Below, piece after piece: positions 8,096 through 13,776 of a DNA stretch of 17,995 nucleotides. The stretch is from Chthonomonas sp. UBA1950 (GTDB lineage Bacteria; Armatimonadota; Fimbriimonadia; Fimbriimonadales; Fimbriimonadaceae): positions 106,069 to 124,063 of the forward strand of contig DDEQ01000004.1 in assembly GCA_002336105.1 (NCBI GenBank), read 5' to 3'. The position numbers were made by a program, and so were the translations under genes. Numbering within the stretch: the stretch's first letter is position 1; the number at the start of each line of letters is the position of its first letter. Under the pieces are notes generated by a model. It did no database searches. It worked only from the letters and a program-made list of their open reading frames with translations, and was not told where the DNA came from.

Positions 8096-8142
8096 CAGTG
8101 TGCTGACTAGTGTACAAAGCGGAGTAGCCAGCACACTGTTAT
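8092..8142. repeat. Long palindrome: 14-bp inverted repeat downstream of the NTF2-like gene
   Basis: ATAACAGTGTGCTG (8092-8105) is perfectly complementary to CAGCACACTGTTAT (8129-8142). After one mismatch, CTA (8107-8109) pairs with TAG (8125-8127), leaving a loop of about 15 nt. On the minus strand it begins 5 nt after the stop of the gene at 8148-8675, where a terminator would sit. No T-run follows on either strand, so it is not a classical intrinsic terminator. It may block 3' exonucleases, be a dispersed palindromic repeat, or bind a protein. Confidence 0.55.
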
Positions 8143-8147
8143 GTGGG

Positions 8148-8675
8148 TCAATGCTTGCCGGGATCGAATTGGTTAGCCACAGCGTCGATAGGCGTATTCT
8201 GGGCCGAAGAGATCAGCCAAGAATCACCTTTTTGCAAGAGTATCAGTGTGAGTCGAGTCTCCCCACTCGGCACTTTGATGCCATTCGGAGTGGTGTACTC
8301 ATCCATTTTTACAGTTAGAATGGTGCTCATTACCGATTTTGAAATCGGCTTAAGGCAGACCTGCTCAGTCACATAACTCACGTTCTTGAAAATGGAATGG
8401 TGGAACGCTACGTGCGCTTTTACGACGGACGGCTTTCCGTTCCACCACATTCCGACAACGTTGACCCACTGACAGTCGTCGGTGAGTAGAGCCGCGTACC
8501 TGTCCATATCATGAGTATTCCAAGACTGTTCCATCTCAGTCACGGTATGACAGACAGCCGATTCGACCGCCTTAGGAAGCGGTTTGGTACCTTGAGCGTA
8601 AGTGATTTTCATAGGTGTTTGAAGACAAACGGCGACAACTGACAACGAGGTTAGAAACATGCTGACAAGAATCAT
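8148..8675 (-). CDS. Secreted NTF2-like (SnoaL / SgcJ-EcaC type) protein
   Basis: A 175-aa protein. The N-terminus (MILVSMFLTSLSVVAVCL) is a hydrophobic signal-like segment without basic residues, so export is likely but not certain. The rest matches the NTF2-like alpha+beta cone fold of the SgcJ/EcaC/DUF4440 group: WNTHDMDRYAALLTDDCQWV followed by NVVGMWWNGKPSVVKAH and a later RLTLILLQKGDSWLISSAQNT strand. These proteins bind or modify small molecules, or are of unknown role; the substrate cannot be predicted. The ATG at 8675 has AAGG five bases upstream. It starts 37 bp after the AraC-type regulator gene on the same strand, which suggests one transcript. Confidence 0.75.
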   Translation of the reverse strand: MILVSMFLTSLSVVAVCLQTPMKITYAQGTKPLPKAVESAVCHTVTEMEQSWNTHDMDRYAALLTDDCQWVNVVGMWWNGKPSVVKAHVAFHHSIFKNVSYVTEQVCLKPISKSVMSTILTVKMDEYTTPNGIKVPSGETRLTLILLQKGDSWLISSAQNTPIDAVANQFDPGKH

Positions 8676-8712
8676 GACGACCTTGCCAGATTCAACTCAT
8701 AGTAAATAAACG

Positions 8713-9537
8713 TCATTCTTCGCGCGAAGCGGACGTTGAAGCGAGGAGCGCCGAAGGGGTTTCTCCACCGAGAGCCCGAAACTCGTGCACAAGATGCATC
8801 TGGTCAAAATAACCGCAATCCAGGGCAACTGCCCCCCATGACAAATCCGGACTTCGACGTTTGATAGCGAGGGCCTCGTTGAGACGCATGACTCGGAGGT
8901 AGCGCTTTGGCCCAACGCCAGTTGCCTGAACAAACATTCTTTCGAACTGACGCTGACTAACCATTGAGGCAGACACAAGATGATCAACTGAAAACGGGCG
9001 TGGCCCGGTCATTGCCGAACTCAGAGATTGTTCGATAGGAACATAACGATCAGAGAGAGTCCGGCTTGTTTTTGACGCATAGCGTTGCAAAAAGCAATTT
9101 GCTATTTGAATGATGTCAGCAACTTGCTGACAATCAGCAAATCGTTCGTAGAGCTCGATCATAGAAGCACCGAGCACATCCTCTGACGGCACTCCTTTTC
9201 CAGCTAGTTCGGTGAGGGGAACGCCAAACAAACGGTAAAAACCAGTTGGACGAAACATGATTGTGAAGGTACGACTCACCGTTCCAATAAAGAGTTCTAG
9301 CCGCTTAACCGCCTGCGTGCCCACAAGTACAGCCTTAGGAACCGTCTCCATTTTGCCGTCTTGCTTCACTTGTATACGGTCGCCGAGGTAGAACTCGATG
9401 AACTGGGATGTGCGCGCTGGGAAGATTAGGGGACTACTTCCGGAAAGCGGAGTTTGCCCAACGCGAAAGCGATAATGATCGACAAAGGGCAGAAGCTCAG
9501 CATTTGGCATATAGCAATGAACGCCTAGCTCCCTCAT
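8713..9537 (-). CDS. AraC/XylS-family transcriptional regulator (DUF6597-type N-domain)
   Basis: A 274-aa cytosolic DNA-binding regulator. The N-terminal ~1-155 resembles the cupin-like DUF6597 sensing domain (FPARTSQFIEFYLGDR, IMFRPTGFYRLFGVPLTEL). The C-terminal ~180-265 holds the two AraC helix-turn-helix units: HTH-1 around FSVDHLVSASMVSQRQFERMF, the linker motif GVGPKRYLRVMRL (207-219), and HTH-2 ALDCGYFDQMHLVHEF. The effector is unknown. The ATG at 9537 is preceded 11 bases upstream by an extended -10 (TGCTACAAT), so the transcript may start almost at the ATG. The secreted NTF2-like gene downstream is a plausible target or co-transcribed partner. Confidence 0.88.
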   Translation of the reverse strand: MRELGVHCYMPNAELLPFVDHYRFRVGQTPLSGSSPLIFPARTSQFIEFYLGDRIQVKQDGKMETVPKAVLVGTQAVKRLELFIGTVSRTFTIMFRPTGFYRLFGVPLTELAGKGVPSEDVLGASMIELYERFADCQQVADIIQIANCFLQRYASKTSRTLSDRYVPIEQSLSSAMTGPRPFSVDHLVSASMVSQRQFERMFVQATGVGPKRYLRVMRLNEALAIKRRSPDLSWGAVALDCGYFDQMHLVHEFRALGGETPSALLASTSASREE

Positions 9538-9548
9538 GAACGGTTGTC

Positions 9549-9557
9549 ATTGTAGCA
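9549..9557 (-). promoter_or_regulatory. Extended -10 promoter element for the AraC-type gene
   Basis: On the minus strand the bases read TGC TACAAT, a TGn-extended -10 five-sixths identical to TATAAT. It ends 11 nt before the ATG at 9537. No good -35 lies at normal spacing, as is tolerated for extended -10 promoters. The predicted start site is only ~4-5 nt before the ATG, implying a leaderless or near-leaderless mRNA. Confidence 0.4.
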
Positions 9558-9586
9558 GAGAAGCATTCGCTTTTCTTTTGCAATTA

Positions 9587-9787
9587 ATGAGATTCATTAC
9601 ATGGTCGTTATGGATCACCACAATTGTTTTTACCCTCGGACTGTTGGTCTTACGGATGTATTTTCGGTGGCATCAGGACCTCGAACTGCTCTATCAGAAA
9701 ACTTCTTGGAAGTCACTGTTGTTTAGCCGTCAATTCCCGCCTCCTGCGGAATTGAAACCAAACAAATCTGACAAGGTGGCCCTATGA
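9587..9787 (+). CDS. Small single-pass membrane protein, unknown function
   Basis: A 66-aa protein from the ATG at 9587, with one strong membrane span (FITWSLWITTIVFTLGLLVL) then a basic, aromatic segment (RMYFRWHQDLELLYQKTSW), suggesting N-out/C-in orientation. An upstream in-frame ATG at 9536 overlaps the divergent araC start and adds 17 hydrophilic/Cys residues; I prefer 9587. No Shine-Dalgarno is visible. Its TGA overlaps the ATG of the next frame (ATGA, 9784-9787), a layout typical of translational coupling and the main argument that it is real. I do not recognise the family. Confidence 0.45.
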   Translation: MRFITWSLWITTIVFTLGLLVLRMYFRWHQDLELLYQKTSWKSLLFSRQFPPPAELKPNKSDKVAL

Positions 9788-9864
9788 GTTCCGAATCGGA
9801 CCAGAGTCAAAACACAAGGCAAAGCGCTCCTCGATGGGGTCGCAACTTACGATCTGGTTGCTAA
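9784..9864 (+). pseudogene. 26-codon coupled frame, probably the truncated start of a gene
   Basis: Starts in the ATGA overlap with the small membrane protein gene and encodes a hydrophilic peptide beginning MSSESDQSQNTRQSAPRWGR, ending in TAA at 9862-9864. The next base, 9865, is the last base of the convergent unknown gene. The composition resembles the N-terminal tail of a longer protein, and the abrupt stop coincides with the edge of accessory DNA. I infer truncation by the event that brought in 9865-12299, but a genuine tiny peptide cannot be excluded. Confidence 0.3.
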
Positions 9865-10818
9865 TCAAAAGACGACCCAACCCTTCCCTTTGACAAAATA
9901 GCCGCAACCGGCGTGACCGACTTTATCCGGCGTCAACATGAGTGCTGATTCACGGTCAATGTTCTTCACCCAGTCAAGTAAATATTGCTGCCTCGATCGA
10001 CTGTAGAATCGCTCAAATATAGGGATCCGACTCATTGCTGCATCATAGATTGGAGTACCGGGCTTGCAAGTGAAGTGCCGATCATTAGATCCATAGATAT
10101 TTTTAATCGATGAATCCTTCATGTTCGCCCATAACGTGCTACTGAACTGATAATAGGAGTTGTTGTAATCCGTAAGCTCATCATGTTTCAGGTTATCGAC
10201 TAACGACTCCATTAGCTTTACCACTCTCCTGCGCATGGCTTTTACGTCGAGATCGAATTCTATAACATGGGCTTTTGAGTCGATGCTAACGCTTGCGCCT
10301 ATGGCTTGCCCGATGACTTTGCAAACGCTCTCAAGATCATCCTTGTGACAAGACAGCACAAATCTGCAAACTCCAAAGAACTCGTTGAACTTAAGTTCGT
10401 ATCCGCCTTTAGCCAGCGCGATTTTCAACTCATTCAAGGTCATGATCCGTGTCGAACCGTCTACAATCTCAACCTTATCTTTGATGCAACTCAGCTTGAC
10501 TTTGTTATCGACAGGGAGCTTGTCAGAATAACGCTCGACGCCCTCATAACGCAGAAACACGTTGCGAGGCCATCCTTCATCCGCAAAGCCTAAGTTCAGA
10601 TCTCCTTTCGCCGCAACGTCCAAATGATATTTCCGCCTAAAAACCCGAAGGAAATCCTCTAGATTGTTCGTCTGGATGGACAGCTTCGGTAAAGACCGGT
10701 TATCCGTGAGCATCACAGCTACCGGTTGATGGAACTTCGCCTGGATTAAATCTGCCAACTCACGAGCGCTACCGCCCTTGAAATCCATCTGTGCTAAACA
10801 AAGTGACACTAATATCAT
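9865..10818 (-). CDS. Putative exported protein with secretin-N/STN-like N-terminal repeat, unknown function
   Basis: A 317-aa protein from the ATG at 10818; a GTG two codons earlier (10824) is the only other start, since TAG lies immediately upstream. MILVSLCLAQ is a short hydrophobic leader without basic residues. The next ~60 residues (MDFKGGSARELADLIQAKF … LSIQTNNLEDFLRVFRRKY) resemble the short beta-alpha-beta domain at the start of secretins and TonB receptors (STN), where a 'FKGG…ELADLI' strand-helix is typical. A similar pattern seems to recur near MTLNELKIALAKGGYEL and DLESVCKVIGQAIGASV. No secretin barrel follows, and the C-terminal part (~200-317) is unrecognised. It lies 36 bp downstream of the broken secreted-protein gene on the same strand, probably one operon. 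Confidence 0.6.
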   Translation of the reverse strand: MILVSLCLAQMDFKGGSARELADLIQAKFHQPVAVMLTDNRSLPKLSIQTNNLEDFLRVFRRKYHLDVAAKGDLNLGFADEGWPRNVFLRYEGVERYSDKLPVDNKVKLSCIKDKVEIVDGSTRIMTLNELKIALAKGGYELKFNEFFGVCRFVLSCHKDDLESVCKVIGQAIGASVSIDSKAHVIEFDLDVKAMRRRVVKLMESLVDNLKHDELTDYNNSYYQFSSTLWANMKDSSIKNIYGSNDRHFTCKPGTPIYDAAMSRIPIFERFYSRSRQQYLLDWVKNIDRESALMLTPDKVGHAGCGYFVKGKGWVVF

Positions 10819-10854
10819 AAGCACCTACACAAGCTCAATAGCTTCCCGACTTCC

Positions 10855-11395
10855 CTAGATTTCTCCACCACCTAGGTAAGGCACTTTTGACACTACCGTA
10901 ATAGTTGACTGGCAGGTTTTGTCAACTACTTGAAGATTGGTTGAAGTATCAGTGAAAATAAACGTGTCTAGATAAGCTTCGTCCAGCCCTCCAGGAAGGT
11001 ACTGACCACCTTGAACGGTCCACGTGAAAGTCGTAATGTTTGTCGCCGCATCATATCCCATATTCACTAAACCTAGGATCGAAGAATAAGAACCAGCAGT
11101 CCTCTCAACATTGTAAGAAAGATTTGGTACAGAATACTGTACTTTATTTTCAATCCACATATCATAATCTCCTATTTTAGCTGTCTCTGTAAAGATTTGA
11201 TATGACGATTCAAGGATTTTCGACGCAGGACTTGCGCTATACGTCAAAGCAGTGCCTGGGCTATAGGGTTGACCGCTAGAGCCTACAAAACTAGCACAAA
11301 GGACAAAGGATAAAGGTGTTCACCATGTATAAAAGTATAACACAATAATTCTTTTTTGCAAATATTCTCCAACTGCTTAAATCTTTTTTCTCCAT
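10855..11395 (-). pseudogene. Small secreted beta-rich protein gene, frameshifted by a 7-bp tandem duplication
   Basis: From the ATG at 11395 the frame reads MEKKDLSSWRIFAKKNYCVI and continues into a hydrophobic core, a good signal peptide, but meets TAG at 11291-11293 after 34 codons. The downstream frame (to the stop at 10855) runs open as a Ser/Thr/Tyr-rich, beta-strand-like protein ending VVSKVPYLGGGEI. The two frames differ by one base. Removing one of the two adjacent ACAAAGG copies (11296-11309) joins them exactly: 541-7 = 534 nt = 177 aa + stop, with no stop in between and the signal peptide continuing ILCASFVGSSGQ. I therefore read this as one gene, either recently inactivated or phase-variable. 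The family is unknown. The GC content looks lower than in the flanking core genes. Confidence 0.7.
11296..11316. repeat. Heptameric tandem repeat (ACAAAGG, ACAAAGG, ATAAAGG) inside a signal-peptide coding region
   Basis: Three 7-bp units in tandem: 11296-11302, 11303-11309 and a one-mismatch third at 11310-11316. The array lies in the signal peptide region of the gene at 10855-11395. Because 7 is not a multiple of 3, each gain or loss shifts the frame; two units give the open frame, three (present state) give the stop. Confidence 0.8.
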
Positions 11396-11401
11396 GTCGC
11401 T

Positions 11402-11971
11402 TCAAATAGGTTTTAGTTCATTGAGTTTGCCGTGCAGTACCTAGTTCATGGCGATGAGTGTTTGGTTGGTTCTGTACCCTCTTGCTCTTTTCTTGGCGCT
11501 TTGAAGGACGCTATGGAAGGCCTCTAGGACTCCGTTGGAGACTCTGGTTTGGAACCAGTTGAGGATCATGTCTCTTGACTCAGAAAGGGTCCTCGCGAGC
11601 TTCTTATATTCAGGAAGCTCAGATTCTTTGGCGAGTTCTATCCATGCATCAAAGAAGTGGCTTGCTGCTTGTTCTTTGAGTTGGAAGATCTCTTGGAATT
11701 TCAGTTTGAGTTCGTAGGCTTACACGGTTTTTGGGAAGGTGTTGTAGACCAGGGCGTTCTTGACGGTTTCTCGTTGATTGACCGTCAACTGGCTTTGATT
11801 CTTGAGCCAAGCGAAGCGGGTTCCTTTGAGGAGAGGACTTTTTGCTACGTCGCGGCGCCTTGTGGCATCCAGCGCTTGGTTCATCATGGCGATTCTTAAG
11901 TCAGACAACGCAGCCTTAACCCCAAGAGCAAGGGAGGACTCACAAGGCAGAGTGCCGACTGCTTGCGACAC
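11402..11971 (-). pseudogene. Decayed ISL3-family transposase (DDE_Tnp_ISL3), 5' part missing
   Basis: One minus-strand frame from 11971 to TGA at 11402-11404 is recognisable as the C-terminal half of an ISL3-type transposase: MMNQALDATRRR, LLKGTRFAWLKNQSQLTVNQR, KLKFQEIFQ, FFDAWI, WFQTRVSNGVLEAFHSVLQ, KKRARGYR, and finally VLHGKLNELKPI. Two in-frame stops interrupt it, TAA at 11720-11722 (before AYELK) and TAG at 11441-11443. Residues upstream of MMNQALD do not match the family and the N-terminal half, including the first catalytic Asp, is absent. No terminal inverted repeats or target duplication are visible. It is a dead relic marking past mobile-element activity in this accessory segment. 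Confidence 0.75.
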
Positions 11972-12299
11972 CCCAATTACCCAACGCCCTTAAGGTTCAA
12001 CTAAACCAAAACTTCATTATCATTTATCTCAAGCAAAGTGACCCTCCCAGAAGAAACGAACCCGTGGCTGATGCGGAACAATTCCGCTTGATACACCAGC
12101 CCAAAACTCCGAACATTACTGGCAACTTTACTAGTCTTAAATTCAATGCATCTAGACGCCACATACCTGACTCTATGTAGAGCAAGAGATATAAAGATCG
12201 GAACCCGGTGCAAGTAGTTTCCGTATCATCCTTGACTTCGTTAGGACGAGGGAATCGCGAAGACGGACGCATTAGGCAACGAAAACGATTCAAGAAAAG
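11972..12299. other. No recognisable gene; one weak minus-strand open frame at 12001-12213
   Basis: This stretch between the transposase relic and the rpsL leader holds no gene I can support. A minus-strand frame (TTG at 12213 to TAG at 12001) could encode 70 aa ending GRVTLLEINDNEVLV, with a plausible beta-rich tail but no ribosome binding site, no ATG and no recognised family. It may be a gene remnant. Confidence 0.3.
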
Positions 12300-12329
12300 T
12301 TGACAAGTGACGTCATTTCGTGCCAGAAT
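12300..12329 (+). promoter_or_regulatory. Candidate sigma-70 promoter for rpsL-rpsG
   Basis: A perfect -35 TTGACA (12300-12305) is followed after 18 nt by CAGAAT (12324-12329), 4/6 to the -10 consensus. The spacer contains the palindrome TGACGTCA (12308-12315). The predicted 5' leader to the rpsL ATG would be nearly 190 nt and contains an intrinsic terminator. Confidence 0.45.
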
Positions 12330-12429
12330 TTCTTTTTGCTGATGGGCAGGAATGCGCATTGGCAACGTGTATAGGAGGCAAAGGCCGGACCGGAAGGAAC
12401 GATCAACAGTTCACCAGCCACCCAATGCT

Positions 12430-12461
12430 CCCCATGCGCGTCGATTGCGATGGGGTTTTTT
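12430..12461 (+). terminator. Intrinsic terminator in the rpsL leader, candidate attenuator
   Basis: CCCCAT (12430-12435) pairs with ATGGGG (12450-12455). After a bulged G, CGC (12437-12439) pairs with GCG (12447-12449), leaving a 7-nt loop. Six T residues follow (12456-12461). No plus-strand gene lies upstream for 2.5 kb, so it is not an ordinary gene terminator. Competing pairing is available upstream: GCATTGG (12356-12362) with CCAATGC (12422-12428), and GCGCAT (12354-12359) with the terminator's own ATGCGC (12434-12439). That is the arrangement expected of transcription attenuation. The regulation itself is inferred. Confidence 0.5.
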
Positions 12462-12525
12462 GTTGCCTGCTTGGCCGCGAACTTCATCAAAAAACAAGCA
12501 AGTACAAATACAGCAAGAGGAATGA

Positions 12526-12936
12526 ATGCCGACCGTTAATCAGTTAGTCCGCAAGGGACGAAGCGCCCCCAAGGTGAAGTCAAAGTCTCCCGCGCTGAAG
12601 GCCAACCCCTTCCGCCGAGGCGTTTGCACCGTTGTTAGAACCATGACCCCGAAGAAGCCAAACTCGGCTCTTCGAAAGACAGCTCGTGTGCGCTTGACCC
12701 ACGGTATCGAAGTGACCGCCTACATTCCTGGTGAGGGTCACAACCTACAGGAGCACTCAGTCGTTCTCGTCCGAGGAGGTCGTGTTAAGGACCTTCCTGG
12801 TGTGCGATATCACATCGTTCGAGGAACCCAGCAGACTGCTGGCGTAAGCAAGCGATCGCAAGGCCGAAGTAAGTACGGCGCCAAGCGACCGAAGGCTGGC
12901 GCAGCCGCTGCCGCCGCAAAGGGAGGTAAGAAGTAA
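12526..12936 (+). CDS. rpsL: 30S ribosomal protein S12
   Basis: A 136-aa protein of the 30S decoding centre. It starts MPTVNQLVRKGR and carries the conserved TPKKPNSALRK and GGRVKDLPGVRYH loops. K43 and K88 (counting Met) are the wild-type residues at the sites commonly altered in streptomycin resistance. The C-terminus is a longer-than-usual Ala/Lys/Gly tail (KAGAAAAAAKGGKK). AGAGGAA lies just upstream of the ATG. Its TAA overlaps the rpsG ATG by one base (TAATG), consistent with coupled translation. Confidence 0.98.
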   Translation: MPTVNQLVRKGRSAPKVKSKSPALKANPFRRGVCTVVRTMTPKKPNSALRKTARVRLTHGIEVTAYIPGEGHNLQEHSVVLVRGGRVKDLPGVRYHIVRGTQQTAGVSKRSQGRSKYGAKRPKAGAAAAAAKGGKK

Positions 12937-13406
12937 TGCCAAGAAAAGGTGCTGCTCCAAAGCGACTCATTCTTCCTGATCCAATTTACAACTCAGAGAT
13001 GATCACTCGGTTCATCAACCGAATGATGCTCGATGGCAAGAAGGTCACCGCCGAGAAGATTTTCTACGGAGCTATGGCCATCTGCGAAGAGAAAGCTGGA
13101 GTTCCTGCTCTCGAAGTCTTCGAGAAGGCTCTTCAGAATGTTATGCCTGCCGTCGAAGTTCGACCTCGACGTGTTGGTGGTCAGACCTACCAGGTTCCTA
13201 TGGAAGTTCGAGCGGATCGACGCCGAACCCTCGCTCTTCGATGGCTCATTGGAGCTGCTCGAAAGCGAAGCGGCAAGACGATGACCGACCGACTTGCTTC
13301 TGAGTTCCTTGATGCGTACAACAACACAGGTAGCACCATCAAGAAACGAGAAGACACCCACCGAATGGCAGAAGCCAACCGAGCCTTTGCTCACTATCGC
13401 TTCTAG
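12936..13406 (+). CDS. rpsG: 30S ribosomal protein S7
   Basis: A 156-aa protein, exact family length. It is a primary 16S rRNA-binding protein that nucleates the 30S head. Typical segments are MPRKGAAPKR, MITRFINRMMLDGKK, EVRPRRVGGQTYQVP, ALRWLIGAARKR and EANRAFAHYRF. The start overlaps the rpsL stop by one base. In many bacteria fusA and tuf follow; here a strong terminator follows instead, so the str operon is reduced to these two genes at this site. The 3' end (from 13265) is duplicated in decayed form at 16067-16115. Confidence 0.98.
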   Translation: MPRKGAAPKRLILPDPIYNSEMITRFINRMMLDGKKVTAEKIFYGAMAICEEKAGVPALEVFEKALQNVMPAVEVRPRRVGGQTYQVPMEVRADRRRTLALRWLIGAARKRSGKTMTDRLASEFLDAYNNTGSTIKKREDTHRMAEANRAFAHYRF

Positions 13407-13425
13407 TCAATCCATTCAATCGAAG

Positions 13426-13465
13426 AAAAAGCCCTTTCTGCTCAATCAGCAGAAGGGGCTTTTTT
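13426..13465. terminator. Bidirectional intrinsic terminator downstream of rpsG
   Basis: A 16-nt arm (13426-13441: five A, then GCCCTTTCTGC) pairs with 13449-13464 (GCAGAAGGGGC then T residues) around a 7-nt loop, with a single G-U. T6 on the plus strand and A5 on the other side make it work in both directions, as expected between convergent genes. A second copy lies at 16135-16171. Confidence 0.88.
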
Positions 13466-13477
13466 GTTGCACCGGGT

Positions 13478-13530
13478 TCAAAATTGAAGACGGATTTCAC
13501 CGTTCGAACTCTGGATTGACCATCCTTGTG
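13478..13530 (-). pseudogene. Orphan 3' fragment of the Tat-exported deacetylase-fold gene
   Basis: Read on the minus strand this encodes QGWSIQSSNGEIRLQF and stop, identical to the last residues of the intact gene at 16184-17815. It has no start or upstream part. It shows that this gene once ended right here, convergent with rpsG, before the 2.5-kb insert separated them. Confidence 0.9.
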
Positions 13531-13690
13531 CCGATTATAGCCTCGTCCCGCCCCCCCCTGTCGTACCCAATCTACACAAAGTGTGTGAGAGAGCAGCGTC
13601 AAGCACTTCTCCGCTATTCGTGAGACGTGACTTGAGTTGAAACTCAGCGACGATATAGTTTTTGACGAATAAAAAGACATTAGGAGCTTC

Positions 13691-13723
13691 TTTACTATTT
13701 ACTATTTACTATTTACTATTTAC
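13691..13723. repeat. Heptameric tandem repeat (TTTACTA)n, about 4.7 units
   Basis: Four complete TTTACTA units start at 13691, 13698, 13705 and 13712, and a partial TTTAC at 13719-13723. The array ends about 50 bp before the first gene of the insert. It resembles the short heptanucleotide repeats known from cyanobacterial genomes. Each unit offers a TTTACT hexamer usable as a -35. Confidence 0.9.
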
Positions 13724-13740
13724 ATGATATGATATATATA
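13712..13740 (+). promoter_or_regulatory. Candidate promoter of the inserted three-gene operon
   Basis: TTTACT (13712-13717), the last full heptamer unit, is followed after 17 nt by TATATA (13735-13740). These are moderate matches to TTGACA/TATAAT at ideal spacing, 36 nt before the ATG at 13777. TTTACA at 13719-13724 with GCTAAT at 13741-13746 is an alternative. Confidence 0.35.
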
Positions 13741-13776
13741 GCTAATTGCGAAAAATAATGGTCCGCAATAAATAAT

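Larger units (their letters stand above)
13265..13530. repeat. Left direct repeat flanking the inserted module (rpsG end, terminator, deacetylase-gene tail)
   Basis: This segment recurs in direct orientation at 16067-16236. Two blocks match: 13265-13297 with 16067-16099 (two mismatches in 33), and 13387-13530 with 16096-16236, including 33 identical bases across the rpsG stop and 57 identical bases at 13474-13530. The right copy lacks 93 nt (31 codons) of rpsG, lost between two TTGC tetramers. Identity stops sharply at 13530/16236. Confidence 0.93.
13531..13776. other. Non-coding left end of the insert
   Basis: From the end of the left repeat to the first insert gene there is no coding sequence I can support. 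It holds a run of eight C (13551-13558), an AT-rich tract, a heptameric repeat and a candidate promoter. I see no integrase gene, att core or inverted terminal repeat. Confidence 0.6.

Noticed and set aside
12290..12490. Minus-strand frame of about 65 codons (MKFAAKQATKNPIAI…) in the rpsL leader
   Set aside because: No Shine-Dalgarno or promoter, and it runs antisense through the leader hairpin and the rpsL promoter candidate. It reads protein-like but I cannot support it.
13474..13515. T-loop-like GGTTCAAA and GTTCGAAC suggesting a tRNA or tRNA-derived att site, present in both repeats
   Set aside because: No acceptor, D or anticodon stems fit around them, and the bases encode the conserved C-terminus of the convergent exported protein.
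13551..13558. C8 homopolymer as a phase-variation tract
   Set aside because: It lies in non-coding DNA over 200 bp from the nearest start and outside the promoter candidate, so no switching effect can be argued.
13691..13723. Possible CRISPR array
   Set aside because: The 7-bp units are directly contiguous with no spacers and no cas genes nearby; it is a simple tandem repeat.
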